From positions 1,537,001 to 1,601,000 of the forward strand of contig JAATWA010000001.1 in the NCBI GenBank assembly GCA_013361095.1: 64,000 bases of DNA, written 5' to 3'. The position numbers were made by a program, and so were the translations under genes. Positions 52,857 through 61,808 of this stretch are shown here, piece after piece. The notes under the pieces were generated by a model, which saw only the letters and a program-made list of their open reading frames with translations, made no database searches and was not told the DNA's origin. Each line of letters starts with the position of its first letter. Position 1 is the first letter of the stretch. The DNA comes from Pseudanabaena biceps. Lineage in GTDB: Bacteria > Cyanobacteriota > Cyanobacteriia > Pseudanabaenales > Pseudanabaenaceae.

Positions 52857-54164
52857 CTACTGAGCCTTTATTTTAATTTGTGGAAAAATGTTTTTCAAAA
52901 GAAACCACATTTTTCTTAATTTCCAAAACTTACTATCTTCCATAGTTAGAATTATTGATTGCGATCGCTCTAACTCTGATTGAGTATATTGGAGTTGAGA
53001 CTGCGATCGATTTAACTCTGACTGAGTTTGTTCAAGTTGAGATTGTAATCGCTCTAACTCTGATTGAGTATATTGGAGTTGAGACTGCGATCGCTCTAAC
53101 TCTGATTGAGTATATTGGAGTTGAGACTGCGATCGCTCTAACTCTGATTGAGTATATTGAAGTTGAAGTTGAGACTTAATGTTTGTGAGATCAACATCCT
53201 TATTTAATTCATATAATTTTGGTAGATCGAAGTTGTACTTAGACTTTGCTACGATCAAACTATTTTCATTTTGTAGCAATGAAAATAGTTTCTCAGCACC
53301 AATAGATTGAGACCATATAGCACTATGATTTAGGTGCAGAAATGCCTTTTCTAACTCATATTCATAATCTCCTACAAATTGAGGATTTTTTATTAGTCCT
53401 ATAAAACTTGATTTAAAAATCTCAATTGGAATATCATCTAATAAATTTCTATATATTTGATGTAGTTCAAAAATGATGCGAATTGAATTTGCAGGATTGC
53501 CACTTAAATTACCAGCTTTAGGAAGAATTCTATACTTAACTAACTGCTCTTCTATTATGCATATATCATATTTCTTAACTAGCTTTATCCACATCGCAAA
53601 ATCTTGTATCTGAATCGAAGATAGGTTAAACAAGCCAGCCTCTAATAGGACTCTTTTCTCAATTAGAGCAGTAACAGCACACAAATAATTACCTTTCATA
53701 AAGAACCAATTCAGTATTTCTGATTGAGTTCTATTAGGATGATTAAAATAACTTTGAGCAAAATGTTGACCTACAAATGGTTGGCTGTCACCATCTATAA
53801 AGTCAACCCAAGAAAAAACTATTTTCTTCCCAGAATCACTTAAATATTGATACTGAACCTCTAATCTTTGATGATAACAAACATCATCTCCAGACATTAG
53901 AGCTATGTATTTACCTCTAGATGCTAATATTCCTTTATTTGTAGCAGCACTTGGTCCCTGATTTTCTTGATAAATATATGTAATTCGACTGTCTGTAAAA
54001 TTTCTAATAATTTCATCACTTCTATCGGTAGAACCGTCATTGACAATGAGCAACTCAAAATTTTCAAAGGTTTGATCTAAAATGCTTTGAATTGCTTCGG
54101 CAATATACTTTTCGTGCTGGTAGGTAATTAATACAACACTAATCAAAGGAACATTGTCGCTCAT
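52857..54164 (-). CDS. GT2 glycosyltransferase with repeat-built coiled coil and SKFWK tail
   Basis: The 435-residue protein has a GT2 domain (about 1-230) with SVVLITYQHEKYIAEAIQSI, LLIVNDGSTDRS and ALMSGDDV. A helical middle region follows, then five 14-residue repeats of the QLQYTQSELERSQS type (about 332-401) that must form a coiled coil. The C-terminus is MEDSKFWKLRKMWFLLKNIF. The repeats are exact multiples of 42 bp in DNA. It ends directly before the start of the FdtB-like gene region and is probably cotranscribed with it. Confidence 0.87.
   Translation of the reverse strand: MSDNVPLISVVLITYQHEKYIAEAIQSILDQTFENFELLIVNDGSTDRSDEIIRNFTDSRITYIYQENQGPSAATNKGILASRGKYIALMSGDDVCYHQRLEVQYQYLSDSGKKIVFSWVDFIDGDSQPFVGQHFAQSYFNHPNRTQSEILNWFFMKGNYLCAVTALIEKRVLLEAGLFNLSSIQIQDFAMWIKLVKKYDICIIEEQLVKYRILPKAGNLSGNPANSIRIIFELHQIYRNLLDDIPIEIFKSSFIGLIKNPQFVGDYEYELEKAFLHLNHSAIWSQSIGAEKLFSLLQNENSLIVAKSKYNFDLPKLYELNKDVDLTNIKSQLQLQYTQSELERSQSQLQYTQSELERSQSQLQYTQSELERLQSQLEQTQSELNRSQSQLQYTQSELERSQSIILTMEDSKFWKLRKMWFLLKNIFPQIKIKAQ
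52961..53170 (-). repeat. Five 42-bp tandem repeats within a glycosyltransferase gene
   Basis: Units begin at 52961, 53003, 53045, 53087 and 53129. The general form starts GCGATCGCTCTAACTCTGAT. Four units keep GCGATCG (three the full HIP1 octamer), while the third has GTAATCGC. Each unit encodes two heptads of the coiled coil. There are no spacers, so this is not a CRISPR array. Confidence 0.92.
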
Positions 54165-55265
54165 TTACATATGCTCCAGTATGGCTTTGGTCACTACATC
54201 AATTTGTTGTTTACTTATATGAGAACCTACTGGCAAACTCAGGATTTCTTTACTTAAAAGCTCAGAAATAGGAAAAGCTCTTAAATTGCCGTGTTTTTTT
54301 GAATAAGCATTAGATAGATGTGGCGGGACTGGATAATGGATTAATGTAGAAATATCATTTTGCTGCAAATGCTGCTCTAAATTATACCGATTAGGATGAC
54401 GCACGACAAATAAATGCCAGACGGGTTCTGCCCATTCAGGTACAAAGGGTAAAGTCAAATTAGGATTTTTGCTCAAAGTTTGCAAGTAATGCATTGCAAC
54501 ACCTGTACGCCTAGCATTCCAATCGTCTAGCTTGGCTAGCTTTACTCGTAAAAATGCTGCTTGCAGTTCATCAAGGCGACTATTATAACCCTGAATTTCA
54601 TTTTCGTACTTTACGCGAGAGCCATAATTTCGTAAAAGTCGAATTTTATCTGCTAACTCATCATCATTAGTAGTTACCGCTCCAGCATCACCGATCGCCC
54701 CTAAATTTTTGGTTGGGTAAAAGCTGAAACCAGCCGCATCTCCTAAGCTACCAACACGACGATTTTTATATCTCGCACCATGAGCTTGAGCCGCATCCTC
54801 AATTACTTTGAGATTATGCCGCGCCGCAATTTCATTAATGGCATCCATATCAGCAGGTTGACCATATAGATGCACTGCCATAATTGCCTTAGTGCGATTA
54901 GTAATGGCAGATTCAATAAATAATGGGTCAATGTTATAAGTCTTTTCGTCAGGTTCCACAGGAACGATATTCGCTCCCACCTGAGAAATAGCTAGCCAAC
55001 TGGCAATATAAGTATTGGCTGGTACAATTACTTCATCACCAACTCCAATTTCCATTGCCCGTAAAATTAAATGTAAAGCTTCTAAACCATTACCCACTCC
55101 AATACAATATTTGGTTTCACAGTAGGTAGCAAATTCAGATTCAAAAGCATCGACTTCTCCGCCAAGTATGTAATGACCTGATTCCATAACTCGCAGATAG
55201 GCAGCATCAAGGTCTGCTTTTAATTCAAGATAGGGAGAATGAAAATCTAAAAATGGCACTTTCAT
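54165..55265 (-). CDS. fdtB: DegT/DnrJ/EryC1 aminotransferase, FdtB/QdtB-like
   Basis: The 366-residue PLP enzyme has [45 protein letters not shown], the EDAAQAHGA motif near 156-164 and the lysine K186 in [15 protein letters not shown]. It would transaminate a dTDP-3-keto-6-deoxyhexose. The gene next to it encodes an FdtA-like 3,4-ketoisomerase and the following one an acetyltransferase, which together define a dTDP-Fuc3NAc or dTDP-Qui3NAc pathway. The exact sugar cannot be decided from sequence. Confidence 0.85.
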   Translation of the reverse strand: MKVPFLDFHSPYLELKADLDAAYLRVMESGHYILGGEVDAFESEFATYCETKYCIGVGNGLEALHLILRAMEIGVGDEVIVPANTYIASWLAISQVGANIVPVEPDEKTYNIDPLFIESAITNRTKAIMAVHLYGQPADMDAINEIAARHNLKVIEDAAQAHGARYKNRRVGSLGDAAGFSFYPTKNLGAIGDAGAVTTNDDELADKIRLLRNYGSRVKYENEIQGYNSRLDELQAAFLRVKLAKLDDWNARRTGVAMHYLQTLSKNPNLTLPFVPEWAEPVWHLFVVRHPNRYNLEQHLQQNDISTLIHYPVPPHLSNAYSKKHGNLRAFPISELLSKEILSLPVGSHISKQQIDVVTKAILEHM

Positions 55266-55270
55266 GATGA

Positions 55271-55675
55271 CTAACTCCGCACGGACATAAGAAAATCCTC
55301 GTAATCTCGATAGTAGTCAGATTCATCATAAAGAATAGACGCTAAAACCATACACACAGATCCAGATGAAAAGTTTTCAAGCTCTCGCCACACCATAGGA
55401 CATATATAAAGTCCATAGTAAGATCGATTTAGATGAAACCGCTTTTTTTTATATCCGTCATCCAAAACTATATCAAAGCTCCCAGCGATCGCAATAATTA
55501 ATTGTTGTAACTCTTTATGAGCATGACCACCGCGTTCAGCACCACCTGGAACATCGTACAAATAATAAACTCGCTTAATATCAAAATCAATATGTTTCCC
55601 ACCCTCTATAAAGGTTAAGTTGCCACGTGGATCGGTGATTTTGGGAAGATTGATGATTTTACATTTATTAACCAT
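55271..55675 (-). CDS. fdtA: dTDP-4-keto-6-deoxyglucose 3,4-ketoisomerase, FdtA-like
   Basis: The 134-residue cupin of the FdtA/WxcM family has [37 protein letters not shown] with the active-site histidines, and a C-terminal [20 protein letters not shown]. It converts the RmlB product to the 3-keto isomer used by the aminotransferase downstream, five bases away. The stereochemistry (fuco or quino) is not evident. Confidence 0.85.
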   Translation of the reverse strand: MVNKCKIINLPKITDPRGNLTFIEGGKHIDFDIKRVYYLYDVPGGAERGGHAHKELQQLIIAIAGSFDIVLDDGYKKKRFHLNRSYYGLYICPMVWRELENFSSGSVCMVLASILYDESDYYRDYEDFLMSVRS

Positions 55676-55820
55676 GAATAGCTTATTTCATAAGTACTTG
55701 CTTTCTCTACGCCATTTAATTATGAATCTCCCTAACGGATTTTCAACCAATAAATAGGATAATTTAAAGACCAGTGCCAGAGGTTAAAAATCTTGATTTA
55801 CACAAAATTTTTGATGGCTC

Positions 55821-56591
55821 TTATTCATCTTTATTATTTTTATTCACGCTTCTAATTACTCTTGCTGGATTACCAATAGCCATCTTTCCAGCAGGAATAT
55901 CTTTGTTGACTACAGATGCAGATCCTATAATAGCCCCTTCTCCAATACTTATCCCAGGAAGAATATTTGCTCCTACACCAATAGCAACTTTATTTCCAAT
56001 CTTTGGACCTTGAATCCGCTCTTCTTCATATCCAGATTGACCAATTGCTTTGTCGTTGGTCGTGGCAACAAGAACACTAATAAATACATCATCACCAATT
56101 TCACAATTACCTGTAATATGAGTTAAGTCCATAATTTTAGTGCGATTTCCAATTGTAGTATTATAGTTGACTGTTACACACCTACTGAGAATACAGAACT
56201 CCCCAATTTTTACCTGTTCTCTAATAGAAGCATTATCTCCAATAAGGGTGTTTTTGCCAATTTCTACATCATAATAAATAATGCTATTCGGTCCAATGGA
56301 ACAATTCTCATGTATTACAGTTTTCTTAGCGAATGAAATGGCTCTTGCCATTCCTCCTGCTCCCTTCGGTTCTTTACCAATATAAGCACCTGGGAAAATC
56401 TCCACTCCATCACCAATAGTTACTCCTGCTTCAATAGTTACATGAGGATGTATGACAACATTATCCCCAATTTTTACATCATCGGAAATCACGGTAAAAG
56501 CCAGAATTCGAGTACCAGTTCCTATATCTTTGGTTTCGACACAAGCAAATTCATGAATAAAATAATTGAACTTTTCTTTAAGATTTTTCAT
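55821..56591 (-). CDS. Hexapeptide-repeat N-acetyltransferase (FdtC/QdtC-like)
   Basis: The 256-residue left-handed beta-helix protein has many (I/V)G-x-x-x-x repeats from about residue 18 to 230 and the C-terminal acetyltransferase signature IPAGKMAIGNPARVI. Its place directly upstream of the FdtA- and FdtB-like genes suggests it acetylates the 3-amino group of the dTDP sugar. Sequence alone does not exclude another acyl group. Confidence 0.78.
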   Translation of the reverse strand: MKNLKEKFNYFIHEFACVETKDIGTGTRILAFTVISDDVKIGDNVVIHPHVTIEAGVTIGDGVEIFPGAYIGKEPKGAGGMARAISFAKKTVIHENCSIGPNSIIYYDVEIGKNTLIGDNASIREQVKIGEFCILSRCVTVNYNTTIGNRTKIMDLTHITGNCEIGDDVFISVLVATTNDKAIGQSGYEEERIQGPKIGNKVAIGVGANILPGISIGEGAIIGSASVVNKDIPAGKMAIGNPARVIRSVNKNNKDE

Positions 56592-56618
56592 GATTAGATG
56601 CCGTTACTTATCTCATAT

Positions 56619-57980
56619 TTAAATATTTACTTGCAAACATTTAATTTTAGCTGGGGTATAAATCTTAGCAGTAAAACGATCAAGTGGATCTTGAGCAACG
56701 TGAACTTTGAATACTATAGCGTCATTTATATAGTCTAAGAATATGTGATTTTGGTTTATTAAAATTGGAAATTCTACAGCAAATGTCAAACTATATACTC
56801 CTGAATTTAGCATGTTTGAAGAATGCATTTCCACAACATATACATCTCCATGTTTAACGGCTGGCATATCAATTTTTTCGATAGATGTGACAGTACCGAT
56901 TAGATCAATTCCTTTAATATCTCTAATTAAGTAACCAAAACAAAAAGTTGGTAAATTTTTATTAAATAAAATCGATGCTTGAATTATAAAGTCTTCTCTT
57001 GATTCAAGTTCGGTTGTCGGCAATCTTTGGCTATTTAGTAGCTTTATATCTAATACTTGCGCTCCACCATCTCCATAGCGATAACTACCCACAGCCATAT
57101 CCATCACTTGATCGACAGACACGAATATTTTAGATGGTATTGATTTACTAGTAATTTCTTGAGATGATTCGGAACTTGTATTAAAATCTTTTTCATTTAT
57201 TTTGAATTGATTTTTGTCTATATATTGTGTCAACTCTTGATTCATATTTTCATGCATCAAGCCGATATATGTAGCAACAACCTCCGAAGCTTTGCCTATT
57301 TGTTTGAGTTCCCCATTTCCCAAAAAAACACCTCTCTGACAAAGTGCTTTCACAGAGCCTGTATCGTGACTGACAAATAATACTGTAACTCCAGACTCCA
57401 TCATTTGCCGCATACGAGCCATGCACTTTGCTTGAAAGTACATATCCCCTACAGCCAAAGCCTCATCAACAATTAAAATATCTGGATCAACATGAATAGC
57501 TGAAGCAAAGGCAAGCCTCACATACATCCCACTAGAATAGTTTTTTACAGGCTGATCGATAAAATCTTTAATATCAGCAAAGGCAGCAATATTATCAAAG
57601 CGTGCATCTATATCCAATTTGGAAAGCCCCATAATTGCACCATTCATATACACATTTTCGCGCCCAGTAAATTCAGGATTAAATCCTGCCCCAAGTTCTA
57701 GTAATGCTGCCACTCTGCCATTGACTTGTACTCTTCCAGTAGTGGGGGTTAACGTTCCGCAAATTAGTTGTAAAAGTGTTGACTTGCCTGCACCATTGCG
57801 CCCGATAATGCCGAAGGTTTCACCTTTCATTATTTCAAATGATATGTCCCGTAACGCCCAAAATTCTTGAGCATAGGTTTTACTTGGGAGTAGTATTTCT
57901 TTCAACCTATCCACAGGACGAGCATATTGCTTAAAGCACTTTGATACATTATTTAGGGAAATCGCAATTTCTGATCCCAT
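56619..57980 (-). CDS. wzt: Polysaccharide ABC exporter ATPase with Wzt-like C-terminal domain
   Basis: The 453-residue protein has an ABC domain (1-245) with Walker A GRNGAGKS at about 60-67, the LLELGAGFNPEFTGRENVY stretch characteristic of O-antigen exporters, signature YSSGM, Walker B ILIVDEALAVGD and H-loop VSHD. A beta-rich domain (about 285-453) resembles Wzt C-terminal glycan-recognition domains. It pairs with the ABC-2 permease 51 bp upstream and would move a finished lipid-linked glycan across the inner membrane. Confidence 0.92.
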   Translation of the reverse strand: MGSEIAISLNNVSKCFKQYARPVDRLKEILLPSKTYAQEFWALRDISFEIMKGETFGIIGRNGAGKSTLLQLICGTLTPTTGRVQVNGRVAALLELGAGFNPEFTGRENVYMNGAIMGLSKLDIDARFDNIAAFADIKDFIDQPVKNYSSGMYVRLAFASAIHVDPDILIVDEALAVGDMYFQAKCMARMRQMMESGVTVLFVSHDTGSVKALCQRGVFLGNGELKQIGKASEVVATYIGLMHENMNQELTQYIDKNQFKINEKDFNTSSESSQEITSKSIPSKIFVSVDQVMDMAVGSYRYGDGGAQVLDIKLLNSQRLPTTELESREDFIIQASILFNKNLPTFCFGYLIRDIKGIDLIGTVTSIEKIDMPAVKHGDVYVVEMHSSNMLNSGVYSLTFAVEFPILINQNHIFLDYINDAIVFKVHVAQDPLDRFTAKIYTPAKIKCLQVNI

Positions 57981-58031
57981 ATTTTAACTATTAATCCTCA
58001 AAAGTTTATAATTAATACTCAAAGCTAAGAA

Positions 58032-58916
58032 TTATAGTACATCGGCAAAGGCTGGTCTTAGCTTTTTATAGGTGTATAAACCAAGCCCAAATACGATAGC
58101 AGATATTGCTGAAGTTACTCCCCATTCACTCCAATGTTTTATTTCACCAATCAAGATGATATCTCGATAAACTTCAGAAATTGCAGCCATTGGATTTAGC
58201 CAAAATACCCAACCACGAAATGATTCTGGTATTGCCGAAGCAGGATAAATAATAGGTGTCATATAAAACCAAACATTTAAAATTACTCCCAAGGTCTGTG
58301 GGATATCCCGCAAAAACACTGTTAAGCCTGCTGTGAGATAACCTAGTCCCATAGTCAAAAGAATCTGAGAAAGCCAAACCAAGGGTAACAGAGCAAGAGT
58401 TGTATGTAAGGTATGCGTGGTTAAAGCAACAAAAAAAATCAGTAGGATTAGACCAAAAGAACTTTCTATAAGGGCCGATAAAACTGGTACTAGAGGTAAC
58501 AATGTCAGAGGAAACACAACTTTTTTGACTAAATTGGGCTGCGCTATGACTGAGTTAGAAGCCTGTGTCAACCCACTTGTAAATGCAATCCAAGGTAATA
58601 GACCTGCAAAAAGCCACAATCCAAAAGTGAAATTATTATCTGGCACACCATGTAAACTAAGTTTTACCTTAAGCACGATCGCAAACACATATGTATAAAT
58701 CAGTAATTGGGATAACTGATTGACTAATGGCCATAGGTTTCCCAAAACTGAACCCTTATAACGAGCTTCCAAATCTCGCCGAACCAAAGTTCTGAGTAAA
58801 TCGAACTTAGCCCACTGTGGATCACTAACAGGAAGAAATCTTTTTAATTTTTTGGTCTTGCTTAGAACTACGTGCATTGAGCGCAACAATTGATGACTCC
58901 AATCAGTTTCTATCAA
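58032..58916 (-). CDS. wzm: Polysaccharide ABC exporter permease, Wzm-like
   Basis: The 294-residue ABC-2 permease has six helices. The cytoplasmic N-terminus contains LLRTLVRRDLEARYKGSVLG, followed by LWPLVNQLSQLLIYTYVFAIVL and the C-terminal FWLNPMAAISEVYRDI, as in Wzm/KpsM proteins. It is the first gene of the leftward export/sugar transcript. Confidence 0.92.
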   Translation of the reverse strand: MIETDWSHQLLRSMHVVLSKTKKLKRFLPVSDPQWAKFDLLRTLVRRDLEARYKGSVLGNLWPLVNQLSQLLIYTYVFAIVLKVKLSLHGVPDNNFTFGLWLFAGLLPWIAFTSGLTQASNSVIAQPNLVKKVVFPLTLLPLVPVLSALIESSFGLILLIFFVALTTHTLHTTLALLPLVWLSQILLTMGLGYLTAGLTVFLRDIPQTLGVILNVWFYMTPIIYPASAIPESFRGWVFWLNPMAAISEVYRDIILIGEIKHWSEWGVTSAISAIVFGLGLYTYKKLRPAFADVL

Positions 58917-58958
58917 CTATACCAACATGAAAGCCTCAAAATTTATTTGCTCTCCCAA

Positions 58959-59076
58959 GGCAACCGCATAAAAAATAGACAGCTTATGCAGTAAGGATTT
59001 AAATCCTAAGTATTTTTACTTGCTAATTTCTAGACTGCCTGATAGTTAAGGATTTCAATGTTTTTATGCGGTTGCC
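58959..59076. mobile_element. Putative 118-bp MITE-like element
   Basis: Inverted ends GGCAACCGCATAAAAA (58959-58974) and TTTTTATGCGGTTGCC (59061-59076) enclose about 86 bp of non-coding DNA. The two ends match for 16 bp and then diverge. No target duplication is obvious. It sits in the divergent promoter region between wzm and rfbC (58917-59335), in which I see no other feature. Confidence 0.5.
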
Positions 59077-59335
59077 CTGAAGCAGAATGGCAGAGAGCGA
59101 ATAAGTTGGCGTAGTCCCTAATATTGTAGGGTACTGATTCTGATAAGTTGCCAATCTAAATCTGAGCTTTCTTGTATGGGTATTACTTGAGATGGTGATC
59201 TCAAGGTGTCTAGCCTGATAATTTATAGGGATTTGTCCATAAGTATGCCTCATTACTCTTAGGTAAGTACGATCAATTCCTCCGAGAGATGGATTTTAAG
59301 GCATAATTTTATGGCTAATGTCACGAAATATTTGC

Positions 59336-59881
59336 ATGAAAGTTGAAATCACAGCAATTCCTGATGTTTTACTAATTACGCCTAGGGTATTTGGGGATGA
59401 GCGAGGCTTTTTTTATGAATCTTACAATCACCAAGCTTTTGTCGAAAAAACAGGCTTAGATCTCACCTTTGTCCAAGACAATCATTCGCGATCGCAAAAA
59501 AATGTGTTGCGCGGATTGCATTATCAAATTGGCAAGCCTCAAGGTAAATTAGTGAGAACTTTAGCAGGGAAAATTCAAGATATTGCCGTAGACTTGCGAC
59601 AAGGTTCTCCAACATTTGGAAAATCGGTAAGCTATATTCTTAGCGCGGAAAACTATCAGCAACTATGGATTCCCGCAGGATTTGCTCATGGATTTGTCGT
59701 ATTGTCTGACATTGCCGAAGTTGCTTATAAAACCACAGATTACTATGCTCCTAGTGAGGAAAGGTGTTTATTGTGGAATGATCCTGAGTTAGCGATCGCA
59801 TGGCAACTTGACGAACTTCCCATTTTGTCCGCTAAAGATGCAGTTGGTAAATTACTAAAAGAAGCTGAGTTATTTGCATGA
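59336..59881 (+). CDS. rfbC: dTDP-4-dehydrorhamnose 3,5-epimerase
   Basis: The 181-residue cupin-like epimerase has DVLLITPRVFGDERGFFYESY, VQDNHSRSQKNVLRGLHYQ with the catalytic histidine, KLVRTLAGKIQDIAVDLR and WIPAGFAHGFVVLSD. I chose the ATG at 59336 (MKVEITAIPD), because the ATG six codons upstream adds residues not expected in the family. The stop overlaps the rfbB start (ATGA). Confidence 0.95.
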   Translation: MKVEITAIPDVLLITPRVFGDERGFFYESYNHQAFVEKTGLDLTFVQDNHSRSQKNVLRGLHYQIGKPQGKLVRTLAGKIQDIAVDLRQGSPTFGKSVSYILSAENYQQLWIPAGFAHGFVVLSDIAEVAYKTTDYYAPSEERCLLWNDPELAIAWQLDELPILSAKDAVGKLLKEAELFA

Positions 59882-60897
59882 GTCCAATAGAAAAATTTCA
59901 AAAAGTTCTTGTTACAGGTGGAGCTGGTTTTATTGGCTCTAATTATGTACATTACGCCCTCACCCATCATCCCAATTGGGAGATTGTAGTCTTAGATAAG
60001 CTCACCTATGCAGGCAATTTAGATAATCTCAAAGATGTCCGCGATCGCATTACCTTCATTGAAGGCGATATTGCGAATCCTGAAGATGTGGACAAAGCTG
60101 TAACTGGTGTCGATGCGATCCTCAACTTTGCTGCCGAAAGCCATGTAGATCGCAGTCTGCGTGATCCACTACCTTTCATTCGCACCAATATCGAAGGTAC
60201 ATTACTATTATTGGAAGCGGCAAGAAAACATCAAATCAAACGCTTCCTCCATGTTTCCACCGATGAAGTTTACGGAGATCTTGTCGGTAGCGATCGCCAT
60301 TCCCTAGAGTCGGACACCCTATCACCGCGTAGTCCCTATGCCGCATCCAAGGCAGGAGCAGAGCATTTAGTCTTTTCCTATGGCATTAGTTATGGTTTAG
60401 ATGTGGTGATTACCCGTGGCTCGAATACTTACGGGCTGTATCAATATCCTGAAAAAATTATTCCTCTCTTCATCACCAATGCCCTAGAGTCAAAATCTTT
60501 GCCTATTTATGGTGATGGTTCCGCCGTCCGTGATTATCTCTATGTCGAAGATCATTGCTCAGGCATTGATACTGTGCTGCATGCAGGGACAAGTGGTAAA
60601 GCCTATAACCTTGGGGCGCGCATGGAGGTCAATGGTCTTGAGGTTGCCAAAACTATTTTAGGGCTGCTCGATCGCCCCGAATCCTTAATGCAATCTGTCA
60701 GCGATCGCCCTGGGCATGACTACCGCTATTCCGTCGATCCTAGCGCTACCGAATCTCTCGGCTGGCAACGCAAATGGGACTTTCAAAGCGGCATGGCTCA
60801 AACCGTAGCTTGGTACAAACAAAACTCGGACTGGTGGCAAGCGGTCAAGAATAAGAAAGTATTCCAAGAACATTACAACCAGTGGTACGCGCGATGA
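59878..60897 (+). CDS. rfbB: dTDP-glucose 4,6-dehydratase
   Basis: The 339-residue extended SDR has the NAD motif VTGGAGFIGSNYV, the FAAESHVDRSL segment, VSTDEVYGDL and the catalytic YAASKAGAEHL. It makes dTDP-4-keto-6-deoxyglucose, the branch point for both rhamnose and the 3-acetamido sugar. It is coupled by ATGA overlaps to rfbC and rfbD. Confidence 0.95.
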   Translation: MSPIEKFQKVLVTGGAGFIGSNYVHYALTHHPNWEIVVLDKLTYAGNLDNLKDVRDRITFIEGDIANPEDVDKAVTGVDAILNFAAESHVDRSLRDPLPFIRTNIEGTLLLLEAARKHQIKRFLHVSTDEVYGDLVGSDRHSLESDTLSPRSPYAASKAGAEHLVFSYGISYGLDVVITRGSNTYGLYQYPEKIIPLFITNALESKSLPIYGDGSAVRDYLYVEDHCSGIDTVLHAGTSGKAYNLGARMEVNGLEVAKTILGLLDRPESLMQSVSDRPGHDYRYSVDPSATESLGWQRKWDFQSGMAQTVAWYKQNSDWWQAVKNKKVFQEHYNQWYAR

Positions 60898-61766
60898 GTC
60901 AACCTCTCAAAGTGGCTCTGATTGGGGCAAATGGACAATTAGGCTCAGATATTGTCAGTCATTTTTTGCCGCAATGCGATCGCTATCAACTCACGGCTCT
61001 AACTCGTGCTGATATTGATATTAGACAGGCTGATATTGTCGATCAAGTTCTAACCACCCAGAAATTTGATGTAGTTATCAATAGCGCCGCCTATGTACGC
61101 GTCGATGACTGTGAGCAGGAAGTGGACACAGCCTTTAATGTCAATGCGATCGGCGCATTAAATGTGGCGCGAGCTTGTCGTGATATCAACGCTCTTTGCG
61201 TCTATATCAGTACCGATTATGTGTTTCGTGGCGATCGCCCATCTCCTTACACTGAGTCCGATATGCCTAATCCAATTAATATCTACGGCACATCCAAACT
61301 CACTGGGGAATACCTAGTCCAACAAACCACGACGCGATCGCTCATTTTGCGAATCTCCAGTGTCTTCGGCAAAGCTGGAGCAAGCGGTAAAGGGGGCAAC
61401 TTCGTAGAAACAATGATCAAAAAAGCGAAGGCAGGCGATCCACTCAAAGTTGTCAATGACATCTTTATGTCACCTACCTATACCTATGATGTTGCCAGAC
61501 TTTTAGATGCACTTTTGCAAGCAGGTGCAACAGGGATCATTCATGGCGCTAATTCTGGGAGTTGTTCATGGCATGAATTTGCCAGTGCAGCCCTTAGTCT
61601 TGCCAATATTCAGCATCCCATAGCCGCTATTCCTGCTTCAGATTTTCCTACTAAAGCTACCAGACCGATGAACTCAGCCTTAATTAGTAATCAGTTACCC
61701 AAAATCACTGATTTTCAGATGCGTTCTTGGCAAGAAGCACTTGCAGCCTATATTCAAGCTAGATAA
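60894..61766 (+). CDS. rfbD: dTDP-4-dehydrorhamnose reductase
   Basis: The 290-residue SDR has VALIGANGQLGSDIV, VINSAAYVRVDDCE, YISTDYVFRGDRPSPYTE and YGTSKLTGEYLV with the catalytic Tyr/Lys, followed by ILRISSVFG. The ATG at 60894 overlaps the rfbB stop. An upstream GTG at 60882 is less likely. It completes dTDP-L-rhamnose synthesis. Confidence 0.94.
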   Translation: MSQPLKVALIGANGQLGSDIVSHFLPQCDRYQLTALTRADIDIRQADIVDQVLTTQKFDVVINSAAYVRVDDCEQEVDTAFNVNAIGALNVARACRDINALCVYISTDYVFRGDRPSPYTESDMPNPINIYGTSKLTGEYLVQQTTTRSLILRISSVFGKAGASGKGGNFVETMIKKAKAGDPLKVVNDIFMSPTYTYDVARLLDALLQAGATGIIHGANSGSCSWHEFASAALSLANIQHPIAAIPASDFPTKATRPMNSALISNQLPKITDFQMRSWQEALAAYIQAR

Positions 61767-61808
61767 AATCACTTCGTGATTTTCATCTAGCATTTACCAT
61801 TCAAAAAT

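Noticed and set aside
52961..53170. Regular 42-bp repeats that could suggest a CRISPR array
   Set aside because: The units are contiguous with no unique spacers, keep one reading frame and encode a coiled coil within a glycosyltransferase gene.
52955..53179. 74-residue frame of repeated ALTLIEYIGVET opposite the glycosyltransferase
   Set aside because: It is the antisense reading of the 42-bp tandem repeats and has no independent support.
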